Positions 28,926 to 38,234 of a DNA stretch of 64,000 bases are shown piece by piece. The notes below the pieces were generated by a model, which did no database searches, had not been told where the DNA came from, and was given only the letters and a program-made list of their open reading frames with translations. The stretch comes from Nocardia nova SH22a (GTDB lineage Bacteria; Actinomycetota; Actinomycetes; Mycobacteriales; Mycobacteriaceae). The stretch's first letter is position 1; every line of letters starts with the position of its first letter. Where the stretch lies: assembly GCF_000523235.1 (NCBI RefSeq), contig NZ_CP006850.1:1-64000 (forward strand). The letters run 5' to 3'. The position numbers and the translations under genes are program-made.

Positions 28926-29638
28926 GGTCGGTCTTCCGCGCCCAGGGCCGCGGCGAACCGGCCGAGGAATTCGTGGGCGAGTGCGTAGGCGCCGTCCGCG
29001 TCGCGGGCCGCGATCCGCCGTGCCAGTTCCCGGTGGACGTCGGCATCGACGTATTCCTTGTTGAGGCCCAGTTCCGCGATCACCGGCATGCCGATATCGA
29101 AGTAGCCGTGGACCAGCGTGTTCATCGCCAGCCGGTAGGCGACGTTGCCGGAGCCGTCGATGACCGCGTACCAGAAATCCAGATCGGCCGCGGTCAGCTC
29201 GGTGAGATCGGCTGTCGCGTCCGGGTAGGCGCGCGCGGCCTGTTCGATCGCGGCGATCTGCTCGGCATCGGCGGTCGCCGCGGCCAATCGGGCCGCGTCC
29301 GCGGCGACCGAGCGGCGCATCACCGCGATATCGCGCAACAACCGCTGCGGCGGGAGTGCACCGGCCGAGGCCAGCGACGACAGCACCTCGAGACCCGCGT
29401 TCGCTCGCCAGTCCAGGACCCGGGTCTTGCCGCCCTGTGCGATGCGGACCAGTCCGCCCTGCTGGACCCGCCGCAGGGCCTCGCGGACCGCATGCCGGTT
29501 GACCTGGAAGGTTTCGGCGAGTTCGCGTTCGGAGGGCAGGGCCTCGCCGGGGGCGATGCTCCCGCCGAGGATCGCCTCGACCAACTGTCCGAAGACGGTG
29601 TCGGAGACGGCGGTGCGGGAGACGGCGGTGAACTCCAT
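28913..29638 (-). CDS. GntR family (FadR-type) regulator
   Basis: A 241-aa regulator: an N-terminal winged helix (LPSERELAETFQVNRHAVREALRR) followed by an all-helical FCD ligand domain. The start at 29638 gives MEFTAVSRTAVSD; an upstream ATG at 29650 is possible. A perfect palindrome lies just upstream, and the next gene on the other side is a divergent alpha/beta hydrolase. FCD regulators usually sense organic acids or lipids, which fits the neighbouring lipid-type enzymes. Confidence 0.85.
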   Translation of the reverse strand: MEFTAVSRTAVSDTVFGQLVEAILGGSIAPGEALPSERELAETFQVNRHAVREALRRVQQGGLVRIAQGGKTRVLDWRANAGLEVLSSLASAGALPPQRLLRDIAVMRRSVAADAARLAAATADAEQIAAIEQAARAYPDATADLTELTAADLDFWYAVIDGSGNVAYRLAMNTLVHGYFDIGMPVIAELGLNKEYVDADVHRELARRIAARDADGAYALAHEFLGRFAAALGAEDRPCST

Positions 29639-29671
29639 GGCTGTCACCATGGCCGATGGCGAGCTACAAGT

Positions 29672-29690
29672 CAACTGGTTGTACCAGTTG
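29672..29690. promoter_or_regulatory. GntR-type operator palindrome
   Basis: CAACTGGTTGTACCAGTTG is perfect: 8-bp arms around TGT. The core TGGTNNNACCA matches the TGGTNxACCA style of FadR-family operators. It lies 34 bp upstream of the GntR start and 110 bp upstream of the divergent hydrolase, so it could control both. Confidence 0.75.
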
Positions 29691-29800
29691 GCTCAAGAGA
29701 AGGTGTTATATGTAACGTTGAGTAGCGGTAAAATCGCCGTGCCGATTACGATCGCCAGAACCCGCGGGGCCGCCGCGGCGGGATCGGGAGGGAGTCTCCG

Positions 29801-30844
29801 GTGGTCGCAATCGCCGCTGATCTGTCACGTGCCGCACGCAATGTGTGGGCGGTGTCGTTCGGTGACGGCATCGAGCCGTACCTGCCCGCCCCCTCGACCC
29901 CGATCAGCGAGGAACCGCACAACCGGCTGCTGCGCTACGACCGCGCCGAACCCGCGACCGGCAATCCGGTCCTGCTGGTGCCGCCGCTCGCGGTGACACC
30001 GGCCTGTTTCGATCTTCGTGACGGGCAGAGCCTGGTCCGGTATCTGCTCGGAATCGGCAAGCAGCCGTACGTCGTCGATTACGGCGACTTCGATTACGGC
30101 GACCGCGAACTCGGACTCGAACACTGGACCCACGGCATCGTGCCGGACGCGGTGCGCCGGGTCGCCGCCGCACACGACCGTCCCGTCGACGTGATCGGCT
30201 GGTCGCTCGGCGGGGTTCTCGCGATGCTCGCCGCGGCGGCCGATGCCGATCTGCCGGTAGCCTCCGTCACCGGTCTCGCCACCCCGTTCGATCAGCGTCA
30301 CACGCCGTTCCTGGTTCCGGTGCGGATGGCGGGCCGGGTGACCGGTGGTCGCGGTGTCGCGATGGCGACCCGGCTACTCGGTGGCGCGCCACGGGAACTG
30401 GTTCGATTGGGGTTCCGGCTGCAGGCCTTCGACCGAGAGTTGACCAGGCCGCTGTTCATCGCCCGGCATGCGGCCGATACCGAGGCGCTGGCGCGGATGG
30501 AGGCGGTCGACCGGTTCATGGCGACCATGCCCGGCTATCCCGGCCGATCGCTCTGGCAGATCTATCGCAGCCTGGTCCTGCGAAACGAGTTGGCGGACGG
30601 GACTGTTCGGTTGCGCTCGGATCTGGTCGTGGAGCTGGCCAAACTCACCTGCCGGGTGCTGCTGATCGGCAGTCGCACCGACATGCTCGTGCCCGCCAGG
30701 TCGGTTCGCCGCGGACCGGAACTGCTCACCGGGGCGTCCGAGGTGCGTTTCACCGAGGTGACCGGCGGACATCTGGGCCTGATGGTCGGACCGCAGGCCG
30801 CGGTCTCGACCTGGCCCGCGATCGGAGAGTTCCTGGGAGACTGA
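29801..30844 (+). CDS. Alpha/beta hydrolase (PhaC-like)
   Basis: A 347-aa hydrolase resembling polyhydroxyalkanoate synthase-like esterases. The nucleophile elbow is GWSLGG near residue 133, the acid is probably the Asp in SRTDMLVP, and the His lies in GGHLGLMVG near the end. The elbow Ser (rather than the Cys of true PHA synthases) argues for hydrolase activity. GTG 29801 is preceded by GGGAGGGAG. It diverges from the GntR/desaturase pair across their shared palindrome. Confidence 0.82.
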   Translation: MVAIAADLSRAARNVWAVSFGDGIEPYLPAPSTPISEEPHNRLLRYDRAEPATGNPVLLVPPLAVTPACFDLRDGQSLVRYLLGIGKQPYVVDYGDFDYGDRELGLEHWTHGIVPDAVRRVAAAHDRPVDVIGWSLGGVLAMLAAAADADLPVASVTGLATPFDQRHTPFLVPVRMAGRVTGGRGVAMATRLLGGAPRELVRLGFRLQAFDRELTRPLFIARHAADTEALARMEAVDRFMATMPGYPGRSLWQIYRSLVLRNELADGTVRLRSDLVVELAKLTCRVLLIGSRTDMLVPARSVRRGPELLTGASEVRFTEVTGGHLGLMVGPQAAVSTWPAIGEFLGD

Positions 30845-30854
30845 CGAATTCGGC

Positions 30855-33482
30855 TCAGATCAGGCCGAGTTCACGTGCCCGGCTGATGGCGTCGGCCCGC
30901 GAACCGCTGCCCAGTTTGTGGTAGATGCCGCGCAGGTGGGTCTTGACGGTGTTGATCGAAACACCCATGCCCTCGGCGATATTCAGCGTCGTCATCCCCG
31001 ACGGGAGCTGACGCAGTACCGAGATCTCCGTTTCGGTCAGTCTGGGTCCGTGCCCGGCCGGTCGCGCCAGCGGATGCGCCCGGATCAGCTCGACCAGCCG
31101 ATCGTGATGTCCGAACCGCCCGACCGAACCATCCAGCAGCGCAACGGTTCCGGGCACATCCACGAACGGGCGGACGATCCGGTCGGCCGCCGCGTGCTGG
31201 AGGGCGCGGGACAGCGCCTCGTAGGTCTTCACCGGGCGGTCGAGATGATCGCAGGCCGAGGCGTAGAGCAGCCAGCCCGTGATCGCGGCGATCGGCGGTA
31301 ACCGGTCGTCCCGGTTCAGCAGCGGGCGCAGCAGTTCGAGAGTTGTCGATGAGGTCTGCGCGTATTCCGACAGTGCCGCCTCGGCCACCACGATCTCGGG
31401 TGTGCGTCCCAGCACGGCCGCCGCCCGCTCGATCAAAGTCTGTGCGCTGACCCGGGATTGGATCCGCAACAGCACCAGCACCGCGTGCAGGAGCAGATTC
31501 CCGCACGGCGCGACCGGCGTTCGATCGGTCAATATCTCGAGCAGTTGCAGCCGCAGTGCGTCGGCCGCGATGAAACGGTCGGCGGCGGAATCGGATTCGA
31601 GCAGATGATGGACGGCGAGCGCCTGCTGTTCTCCGGCCGGTGCCGGGGCGAGGCGGCCGGTGTCCGGTACCGGCACCGGACCGGGTTCGACCGGATCTCC
31701 TTGGAGAAATCGGACGTAGGCGATCGTCGCGCGCATCTGGGTGACGGCGGGACAGGCCCGCAGGCCGTAATTGTCGGCCAGATCGAGTGCGTGTGCGGCC
31801 CGCTCGGACATCACGGTGAAACGACCGGCGAAACCACCGCACAGGGCGAGATCGGCCGCCGCCCGCACCACGAATCGCCCGAGTCCGGCATGTTCGGCGA
31901 GGGCCAGCGCATGCCACAAGCCGGATTCGGCCTGCTCGATCTCCCCGCGGTGCAGCTGGGCGGTCGCCGCCTGCAACACGATGTAGCAGTCCAGATCGGC
32001 CTGTCCGGTCGGTGGCAGGGTGGCGGGGTCGGGCATCGTCGTCTGTTCACCGGTGGTGTTCGCGACATCCGCGACCACCGCGTCGCGCAGGATGGCCAGC
32101 CACGCGGCGGGCACCAGCGCCGAGGCCGGATACGGTTCCGCCAGTAGCCGATTGAGATAGGCGCCGGCGGCGGCGATATCGGCGCGGCCGACCGATTCGG
32201 CGATCCGCAGCAACTGGACGAACTGGTCGTCGGCGAGTTCACCGATCTCGTCGAGCCGGGCGAGGAATGCGGGACCGTCACCGCCGAACACCAGGCGCGG
32301 ACCGTGTTCCCGGATGAAGCGGGAGATATTCGGCCGTCCCGGTTCGGCGAGTACGTGATGCAGTGCGGCCGAAGGCATCCGGGCCGCCACGAACCACGCC
32401 GCACAGCCGCGATGGATCTCCCGGATCCGGTCCGGCAGGCGGCGGGCGGCCTCGGCGAGCAGATAGGTGTGCAGCATCGGGTGGTAGCTGTGCCACAGTT
32501 CGCCGTCGTGCGCCACGGACATGATCGGAAAATTGCCGCGCAGCAACTGTTCCAGCGTGGCCGCCGCCGTTTCACCGACGAGGCCGGTGGCCAGTTCGAC
32601 CGTGAATTCCTGGGGGATCGCGGTGGTGAGCAGGAAGTCCAGCGCATCGTCGGACAGCGCGGCCAAGAGCTCGCCGACCAGGAAGTCGCTGATCGCATGC
32701 GGTGTCTGAGCGAGGGTGGCCAGGGCGGCGGCGTGGTCGTGTGAATCCGCGGCCAGATAGATCGCGGCGATCCGTACGAGTGCGGCCCAGCCACAGGTGA
32801 GTCGCTGAATTCCGGCGATCTCGCTCTCGGACAGCTGCAGGCCGTGCTGATCCAGCAGGCGCGCGGTCAGGCGCTCGTCGAGTTCGAGCTCGCGCGCGCT
32901 GAGCCTGGTGAGGCGTCCGGCCAGGTCCAGGGCATGCCAGCGCACCGGCGGATCGAAACGTCCGGTGATGATGGTGGTCAGTTCGGCCGGGGCATTCGTG
33001 ACGAAATATTCCAATCCGGCCAGGGCTATCGGATCGGTCAGCAGATGAGCGTCGTCGAAGACCAGCACGGCGGGGCGGCGCAGTTCGGCCAGCCGATCGA
33101 TCAACCGCGCCGCTTCGGCCAGCGGCGCCGCGAACTCCTCACCGGCGGGCGTCTCGCCGGGCAGCTCGAGCACGCTCGCGATCGCGCGCCAGAGATCCGC
33201 GGATTCGCCGCAGCGGCCGGTGAAGGTCAGCCAGCCGACGTGGTCCACGCACCGGCGCGTCACCCAATCGGCGACCAGTACCGTCTTACCGCTTCCCGCT
33301 GGGGCACAGATCAATACGGTCCGGCCGCCGCCCGCGGCCTCGTCGATGCGGGCCTCGGCCACGGGGAGCGGGAGTGGTGTGAAGCGCAATTCGGGTATGC
33401 CCGGCTGTAATCCACTCCGAATGTTGGCAACATTAGAGCTACCAAATTTTGAATGCGTGGATCTCGGTGAAGCAGTCAACAC
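30855..33482 (-). CDS. MalT/LAL-type LuxR family regulator
   Basis: A large ATP-dependent activator of about 875 aa. The Walker A APAGSGKTVLVADW is near residue 60, Walker B is AVLVFDDAHLL, a long helical-repeat middle follows, and a C-terminal LuxR helix-turn-helix ends the protein (LTETEISVLRQLPSG to TVKTHLRGIYHKLG). The start is uncertain: GTG 33482 or TTG 33479, just after GGGAGG, give the usual LAL length, and no in-frame ATG is available there. It is convergent with the hydrolase 10 bp away. Targets are unknown. Confidence 0.85.
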   Translation of the reverse strand: MLTASPRSTHSKFGSSNVANIRSGLQPGIPELRFTPLPLPVAEARIDEAAGGGRTVLICAPAGSGKTVLVADWVTRRCVDHVGWLTFTGRCGESADLWRAIASVLELPGETPAGEEFAAPLAEAARLIDRLAELRRPAVLVFDDAHLLTDPIALAGLEYFVTNAPAELTTIITGRFDPPVRWHALDLAGRLTRLSARELELDERLTARLLDQHGLQLSESEIAGIQRLTCGWAALVRIAAIYLAADSHDHAAALATLAQTPHAISDFLVGELLAALSDDALDFLLTTAIPQEFTVELATGLVGETAAATLEQLLRGNFPIMSVAHDGELWHSYHPMLHTYLLAEAARRLPDRIREIHRGCAAWFVAARMPSAALHHVLAEPGRPNISRFIREHGPRLVFGGDGPAFLARLDEIGELADDQFVQLLRIAESVGRADIAAAGAYLNRLLAEPYPASALVPAAWLAILRDAVVADVANTTGEQTTMPDPATLPPTGQADLDCYIVLQAATAQLHRGEIEQAESGLWHALALAEHAGLGRFVVRAAADLALCGGFAGRFTVMSERAAHALDLADNYGLRACPAVTQMRATIAYVRFLQGDPVEPGPVPVPDTGRLAPAPAGEQQALAVHHLLESDSAADRFIAADALRLQLLEILTDRTPVAPCGNLLLHAVLVLLRIQSRVSAQTLIERAAAVLGRTPEIVVAEAALSEYAQTSSTTLELLRPLLNRDDRLPPIAAITGWLLYASACDHLDRPVKTYEALSRALQHAAADRIVRPFVDVPGTVALLDGSVGRFGHHDRLVELIRAHPLARPAGHGPRLTETEISVLRQLPSGMTTLNIAEGMGVSINTVKTHLRGIYHKLGSGSRADAISRARELGLI

Positions 33483-33736
33483 GCCTCCCGGAGCTTTGCC
33501 TTCGCTCGAAGGCAGTTTCCTGAAGCCTTGCCGTCTTAAAACTGAAACGTACACTACTAATTTGCCAGACCTGGCCGATTTGTGACTTCCGTCATAGTTT
33601 CGAATCGGTCTCGTCTGATGTCCGGCGGTCGGACCGATCGTTCGTCCGTGGCGTAGCCGGATCAGCACGCCACCGGGACGTAGGGTCTGCGAAAGGAGAA
33701 GTCGGTGACATCCTTTCGAGGCGGCGAGGTAACCGG

Positions 33737-34921
33737 ATGCGATCGCGACGAGTTCGATCCCCACGCGAACCGGCCGCCCTGCCCCCGCCGGTATCGGGAG
33801 CCACCTGGTCCATTCCGCGCGGCCTGATCGTCGTTCTCGCCGCCGCCGGTGCGGTGGTCGCGATCGGTGGCATGAAGGTCTTCTCCGGGGTACTCGGCCC
33901 GGCCTTTCTCGCACTGATGCTGACCATGGCCGTCCAGCCGGTGCAGACGTGGGTGCAGCGGCGGGGGTGGCGGCCGTGGATCGGCATGGTCGCCGCGCTG
34001 TTCTTCGTGGTGTTGATCCTGTTGATACTGCTCGGTTCACTGGTGCTGTCGGTGGCGCAGCTGGCCTCCGAATTGCCCAAGTACACCGACAAGTTGAACA
34101 CCATGCTCGACGGCATCCGGCACACCCTCTCCGACGCGGGCGTGGATACCGATCAGATCCAGAACACGCTCAACGGAATCGATGTGGGCAAGGTCGTGGA
34201 TCTGCTGTCGGCGACCCTGAGCAATGCGCTCGGCATCTTCTCGGATCTGTTCTTCGTACTGGCGCTGCTGCTGTTCATGGCGATCGACGGGATGATGATC
34301 GATCGCAAGCTGGCGGTGGTGGCGCGGGCCCGGCCCGAGATCGCCTACGCCCTGACCGTATTCGCCCAGGGCACCCGCAAATACCTCGTGGTGTCGACCG
34401 TGTTCGGCCTGATCGTCGCGGTGTTCGACGGCGGGGCGCTGTGGCTGATGGGTGTTCCGCTGCCGTTGCTGTGGGCTTTGCTGTCGTTCATCACGAACTA
34501 CATCCCGAACATCGGCTTCGTCATCGGACTGATTCCACCGGCTCTGCTGGCATTGCTGGACAGCGGTCCCGTCCTGATGATCTGGGTGATCGTCGTCTAC
34601 AGCGTCATCAACTTCGTGATCCAGTCGATCATCCAGCCCAAATTCGTCGGAGATGCGGTGGGGCTCAGCGTCACCGTCACATTCCTGTCGCTGGTGTTCT
34701 GGTCCTGGGTGCTGGGCGCGCTCGGAGCGCTGCTGGCGATTCCGCTGACATTGCTGATGAAGGCCCTGCTGCTCGACATCGATCCGACCACGCGGTGGGT
34801 CTCGGTGCTGATCCAGGACCGGGCGCCGGATGTCGACGCGTTCGCCGAGGAGCGGGACGACGGAGAACAGGACGCCGCCGATGAGAAGGTGACCGGCGAG
34901 AACTCCGGCTCGCCCGGCTAG
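33737..34921 (+). CDS. AI-2E family transporter-like membrane protein
   Basis: A 394-aa integral membrane protein of the AI-2E/UPF0118 family (autoinducer exporters and Na+/H+ antiporters). It has N-terminal helices at about residues 28-95, a soluble helical segment (SELPKYTDKLNTMLDGIRHT), and C-terminal helices including the family-typical SFITNYIPNIGFVIGLIPPALLALLD. The last 30 residues are acidic. The substrate is not predictable. Confidence 0.85.
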   Translation: MRSRRVRSPREPAALPPPVSGATWSIPRGLIVVLAAAGAVVAIGGMKVFSGVLGPAFLALMLTMAVQPVQTWVQRRGWRPWIGMVAALFFVVLILLILLGSLVLSVAQLASELPKYTDKLNTMLDGIRHTLSDAGVDTDQIQNTLNGIDVGKVVDLLSATLSNALGIFSDLFFVLALLLFMAIDGMMIDRKLAVVARARPEIAYALTVFAQGTRKYLVVSTVFGLIVAVFDGGALWLMGVPLPLLWALLSFITNYIPNIGFVIGLIPPALLALLDSGPVLMIWVIVVYSVINFVIQSIIQPKFVGDAVGLSVTVTFLSLVFWSWVLGALGALLAIPLTLLMKALLLDIDPTTRWVSVLIQDRAPDVDAFAEERDDGEQDAADEKVTGENSGSPG

Positions 34922-35019
34922 GACTCCCCACCGGACGCTCACCCTCCACGGGTGAAGCCAATGGCCGGCACGGTGGGCACATTCATGGCAAGACCCCTCG
35001 GTTGAGAAGGAGTATCGCC

Positions 35020-35430
35020 ATGACAACAACACCGCAGGAACATCCCGTTCGTCAGGGCATCGCCGCCGGAACCTCGATCGGTGCGGCGATACTGCTGATC
35101 ACCGTCGGGGTTCTCTCGATCCTGGAGGGTATCTCGGCGGTCGCCAACGACAAGTTGTTCGTCGCGGGCCTCGACTACATCTACGAATTCGACACCACCA
35201 CCTGGGGCTGGATCCACATCGTGCTGGGCATCCTGCTGGTGATCGCGGCCCTCGGATTGATGAGCGGGACCACCTGGGGCCGGGTCGCGGCGATCACCCT
35301 GGCGGCGCTGTCGATTCTCGCGAATTTCCTGTGGCTGCCGTACTACCCGGCGTGGTCGATCCTGGTGATCGCGCTGAACATCGTGGTGATCTGGGCGGTC
35401 GCCACCTGGCAGCCCGGCCGGGATCTCTGA
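35020..35430 (+). CDS. DUF7144-type small membrane protein
   Basis: A 136-aa membrane protein with four predicted helices and the repeated pattern TWGWIHIVLGILLVIAALGL. Relatives are widespread in Actinobacteria and uncharacterised. The start at ATG 35020 is fixed by GAGAAGGAG at 35004-35012; an earlier in-frame ATG at 35002 overlaps that ribosome site. Confidence 0.8.
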   Translation: MTTTPQEHPVRQGIAAGTSIGAAILLITVGVLSILEGISAVANDKLFVAGLDYIYEFDTTTWGWIHIVLGILLVIAALGLMSGTTWGRVAAITLAALSILANFLWLPYYPAWSILVIALNIVVIWAVATWQPGRDL

Positions 35431-35454
35431 CGGGGCCGCAGGAGTGGCGGTCGG

Positions 35455-35468
35455 GTTCCACGTGGAAC
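35455..35468. promoter_or_regulatory. parS: Candidate parS site within a longer palindrome
   Basis: GTTCCACGTGGAAC is a perfect parS-type palindrome. Flanking bases extend the symmetry to about 28 bp (CGGTCGGG on the left, CCCGACCG on the right), so transcribed RNA could also form a hairpin. It is 25 bp after the DUF7144 stop, between two same-strand genes, and about 33 kb from oriC. Confidence 0.75.
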
Positions 35469-35548
35469 CCGACCGTCGTCGTCTCGGCCGACTGTGACCG
35501 GTCGGCACGGCCGAGTCGGGTACGCACAGCAGCCGTATCGTCGAAACC

Positions 35549-36556
35549 ATGACCTCCCCGGAGTTGTCGAAACTGCTGCAGTCGGTCGTCGAGCCCTATC
35601 TGCTCGACGGCCCCCGGCGCTACAACCGGTACCAGGTCGCGGAGCTGTCCGGTGTTCCCGCGGATCTGTCACGGCGGCTGTGGATTTCGCTCGGATTCCC
35701 GGTGAATCCCGATGACGAGGCCGTCGACTACACCGAGGCCGACGTGCGAGCGGTCCGGAATTTCCGAAGTCTCGACGCACTGTCGGACGCCCATCTCCGA
35801 CGGCAGCAGGCCGCCGCGCGCACCCTCGGCCAGTCGATGGCGCGGCTGGCGGAATGGCAGGTCGATCTGGTCGCCGAGGAGATCACCGACCGCATTCGCA
35901 CGATCACCGCGAACGATCCCACCGTGGACGAGACGAAGGTGGCGCTGGAGGTCACCACCGAGGTGGTCTCGGCGCTGCAGGAGATGCAGGCGTATGCGTG
36001 GCGCCGGCACCTCGCCGCGGCGCTGGCCCGATCCCTGGCCGGGGACGGCAGCGGAGAAACGTTGCGCGAGTTGGCCGTCGGCTTCGCGGACATGGTCGGC
36101 TACACCCGGCTCACCCGGCATCTGGATCCCGAGGAACTGACCGAGCTACTGGAGACGTTCGAGACGATCACGACCGATGCGATCACGGTCAACGGCGGTT
36201 GGGTGATCAAGAATGTCGGTGACGAGGTGATGTTCGCGGCCGAGTCCGCCGAGGCCGGGGCGCGCATCGCGCTGGCGATCCAGGAGGCGACCGGCGATGC
36301 CGGGACCACACCGGAATTGCGGGTCGGCCTGGCCTACGGCCTGGTGCTGCAGCGCTTCGGTGATCTGTACGGCTCCGTGGTGAATACCGCGGCCCGGCTG
36401 ACAGGCGTCGCGCGTCCGGGCACGGTGCTGGTGGACGACGGCATGGCGGGGCAATTGAACAGCGAATCGGAGTTCGCGCTGCGGCATCTGCGCGGTGTGC
36501 GGGTGCGCGGTTTCAACCGGCTGCGTTCGCATGTGCTGCGGCGGAGTGAGCGCTGA
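35549..36556 (+). CDS. Class III adenylate/guanylate cyclase
   Basis: A 335-aa protein. The N-terminal half (about residues 1-165) resembles the autoinhibitory, pH-sensing domain of mycobacterial Rv1264-type cyclases. The C-terminal catalytic domain carries both metal-binding Asp positions (GFADMVGYTRL and KNVGDEVMF) and the RVGLAYG and VVNTAARL motifs. It would make cyclic AMP. ATG 35549 follows the parS-like palindrome. A 6C RNA gene lies downstream on the other strand. Confidence 0.87.
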   Translation: MTSPELSKLLQSVVEPYLLDGPRRYNRYQVAELSGVPADLSRRLWISLGFPVNPDDEAVDYTEADVRAVRNFRSLDALSDAHLRRQQAAARTLGQSMARLAEWQVDLVAEEITDRIRTITANDPTVDETKVALEVTTEVVSALQEMQAYAWRRHLAAALARSLAGDGSGETLRELAVGFADMVGYTRLTRHLDPEELTELLETFETITTDAITVNGGWVIKNVGDEVMFAAESAEAGARIALAIQEATGDAGTTPELRVGLAYGLVLQRFGDLYGSVVNTAARLTGVARPGTVLVDDGMAGQLNSESEFALRHLRGVRVRGFNRLRSHVLRRSER

Positions 36557-37229
36557 ACCCTGACGTCTCGAAACCGTTGCCGCCTGGTTGTTTATCGATA
36601 CGAACGGCCCGCGGGCGACGGCTGGAAGAGTCCGGGAATTAGAAGCGGGCCTCGGCGAAGGGGGGGAGTTAGCCGAGGCCCGCGTAGGGTCGGCCCGGGG
36701 GGGAGGGGCCGACGTGAATGATCCTACGCGACGATTCTGATTTGTGTATGCATGAGGGCCGCTAGTTTCCGGAATTTTTTTCTCTGGCGTGTTGCGGGGT
36801 GTCGGGGCGTACTCGGACATCCATCCATAGTGTGGTCCCTCATTATGGTGAATTATGTTGTGGGGCAACACGATAAAGTGATTCCACATGAAACGAGCAG
36901 GGAGATTCCGCGTCCTCCGGCCGCCGTCGGAGCGGTTGCTGTGTGACCCTGGTGACGTGTGCCGGGTGGGCGTTTTCACTTTGCGGACCCTGCCCCGCGG
37001 ATGTGGTGAGTAGCGGTGTCGCCGCGGAACAGGTAGCCCACTACGCATGACCGGATCGGGGCAAGGCGAGAGTATTTACTCGGTCGCACCCCGCCGGCAC
37101 CCCCGAGCACCGCCGGATTCACGGGGTGCGGCCTCCTTTTTCGCACGATTTCGCCGCGGGTGTGGCGAAACTGTCGGTGGTGTGGGCAATACTCGGCACA
37201 CGTACACACCGAGCGGTAGGGGGAAGAGG
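36557..37229. other. Intergenic region with 6C RNA
   Basis: About 670 bases without a protein gene. The left part holds the 6C-like small RNA (minus strand, 36640-36718). The middle is AT-richer than its surroundings (36730-36900) and holds a degenerate parS-like sequence near 36886. The right part leads to the ABC transporter start, with GGGGGAAGAGG as its ribosome site. Confidence 0.6.
36640..36718 (-). ncRNA. 6C RNA (actinobacterial small RNA)
   Basis: Read on the minus strand, two consecutive hairpins each have a C-run loop. Stem 1 pairs GTCGGCCC with GGGCCGAC (36713-36706 and 36696-36689) and its loop contains seven C. Stem 2 pairs GCGGGCCTCGGC with GCCGAGGCCCGC (36683-36672 and 36656-36645) and its loop also has seven C. 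Both loops contain CTCCCCCCC. This two-hairpin, C-loop structure is the definition of the 6C RNA (B11 in M. tuberculosis). A -10-like TAGGAT (minus strand, about 36725-36720) precedes it. C-rich loops are thought to pair with G-rich ribosome sites of target mRNAs. Confidence 0.85.
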
Positions 37230-38234
37230 ATGCCCGACGCCATCGTTGCCGAGGGATTGGTCAAGAAGTACGGGCGGCTCGTCGCACTGGACGGGCTGGA
37301 TCTGTCGGTTCCCGAGGGAACCGTGACGGCCCTGCTGGGTCCCAACGGCGCCGGGAAGACCACCACGGTCCGGGTGCTGACCACGCTGCTCGTCCCCGAT
37401 GCGGGAAAGGCCACCGTGGCCGGTATCGATGTGCTGCGGGAACCGCAACGACTGCGCGCCCACATCGGAGCGTCCGGACAGTACGCGGCGGTCGACGAAT
37501 ATCTCACCGGCTTCGAGAATCTGGAGATGGTCGGGCGTCTCTACCATCTCGGAATCCAGCGCAGTAAACAGCGCGCCCGGGAACTGCTCGACCGGTTCCG
37601 GCTCAGCGAGGCCGCCGACCGCCCGGTGAAGGGATACTCCGGTGGTATGCGGCGCCGACTGGATCTGGCGGGCGCCCTGGTCGCGAATCCGCCGGTGCTG
37701 TTCCTCGACGAGCCCACCACCGGGCTCGATCCGCGCGCCCGGCTGGACCTGTGGGATGTCATCGAGGAACTGGTCGCCGGTGGTACCACCCTGCTGCTCA
37801 CCACCCAGTACATGGAGGAGGCCGACCGGCTGGCCGATTCGATCGCGGTGATCGACCACGGCCGGGTCATCGCGCGCGGTACGGCCGACGAACTGAAAAC
37901 CCTGGTGGGCGGCGACCGGATCGAACTGACCGTGGAACATCTCGACAATCTCGAGACGGCCCGCGAGACGCTGGCGGGTCTGGCCGTGGGCGATATTCAC
38001 GTCGAGCCCGGGTTGCGGCGCATCACCATTCCGGTCGACGACGGATCGCAGGCGCTGGTCGACACCATCGGGCGGCTGAGCGAACGCGGGATCCGAATTC
38101 AGGACGTCGGGTTGCGGCGGCCCTCGCTCGACGACGTCTTCCTGACTCTCACCGGCCACGAGGCCGACGAATCCGGAGATCCGGGCGAGTCCGCGCAGAC
38201 CGTGGAGCAGCTCACGGAAGGGCAGCGCGGATGA
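37230..38234 (+). CDS. DrrA-like ABC transporter ATPase
   Basis: A 334-aa ATPase of the daunorubicin-resistance type. It has Walker A GPNGAGKTT near residue 37, signature YSGGMRRRLDLA, Walker B LFLDEPTTGLDPRA, and a C-terminal DrrA domain. ATG 37230 follows GGGGGAAGAGG. It pairs with the following permease through an ATGA overlap. DrrAB systems export hydrophobic antibiotics or lipids; the substrate here is unknown, and the pair is 23 kb from the RiPP operon. Confidence 0.9.
   Translation: MPDAIVAEGLVKKYGRLVALDGLDLSVPEGTVTALLGPNGAGKTTTVRVLTTLLVPDAGKATVAGIDVLREPQRLRAHIGASGQYAAVDEYLTGFENLEMVGRLYHLGIQRSKQRARELLDRFRLSEAADRPVKGYSGGMRRRLDLAGALVANPPVLFLDEPTTGLDPRARLDLWDVIEELVAGGTTLLLTTQYMEEADRLADSIAVIDHGRVIARGTADELKTLVGGDRIELTVEHLDNLETARETLAGLAVGDIHVEPGLRRITIPVDDGSQALVDTIGRLSERGIRIQDVGLRRPSLDDVFLTLTGHEADESGDPGESAQTVEQLTEGQRG

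Noticed and set aside
33483..34040. N-terminal extension of the LuxR regulator frame
   Set aside because: It would overlap the divergent AI-2E gene and has Arg/Pro/Thr shadow composition; the LAL domain begins after about 33482.
36886..36899. Sequence resembling parS (ATTCCACATGAAAC)
   Set aside because: The CACGTG centre essential for ParB is CACATG here; it is too degenerate to call.
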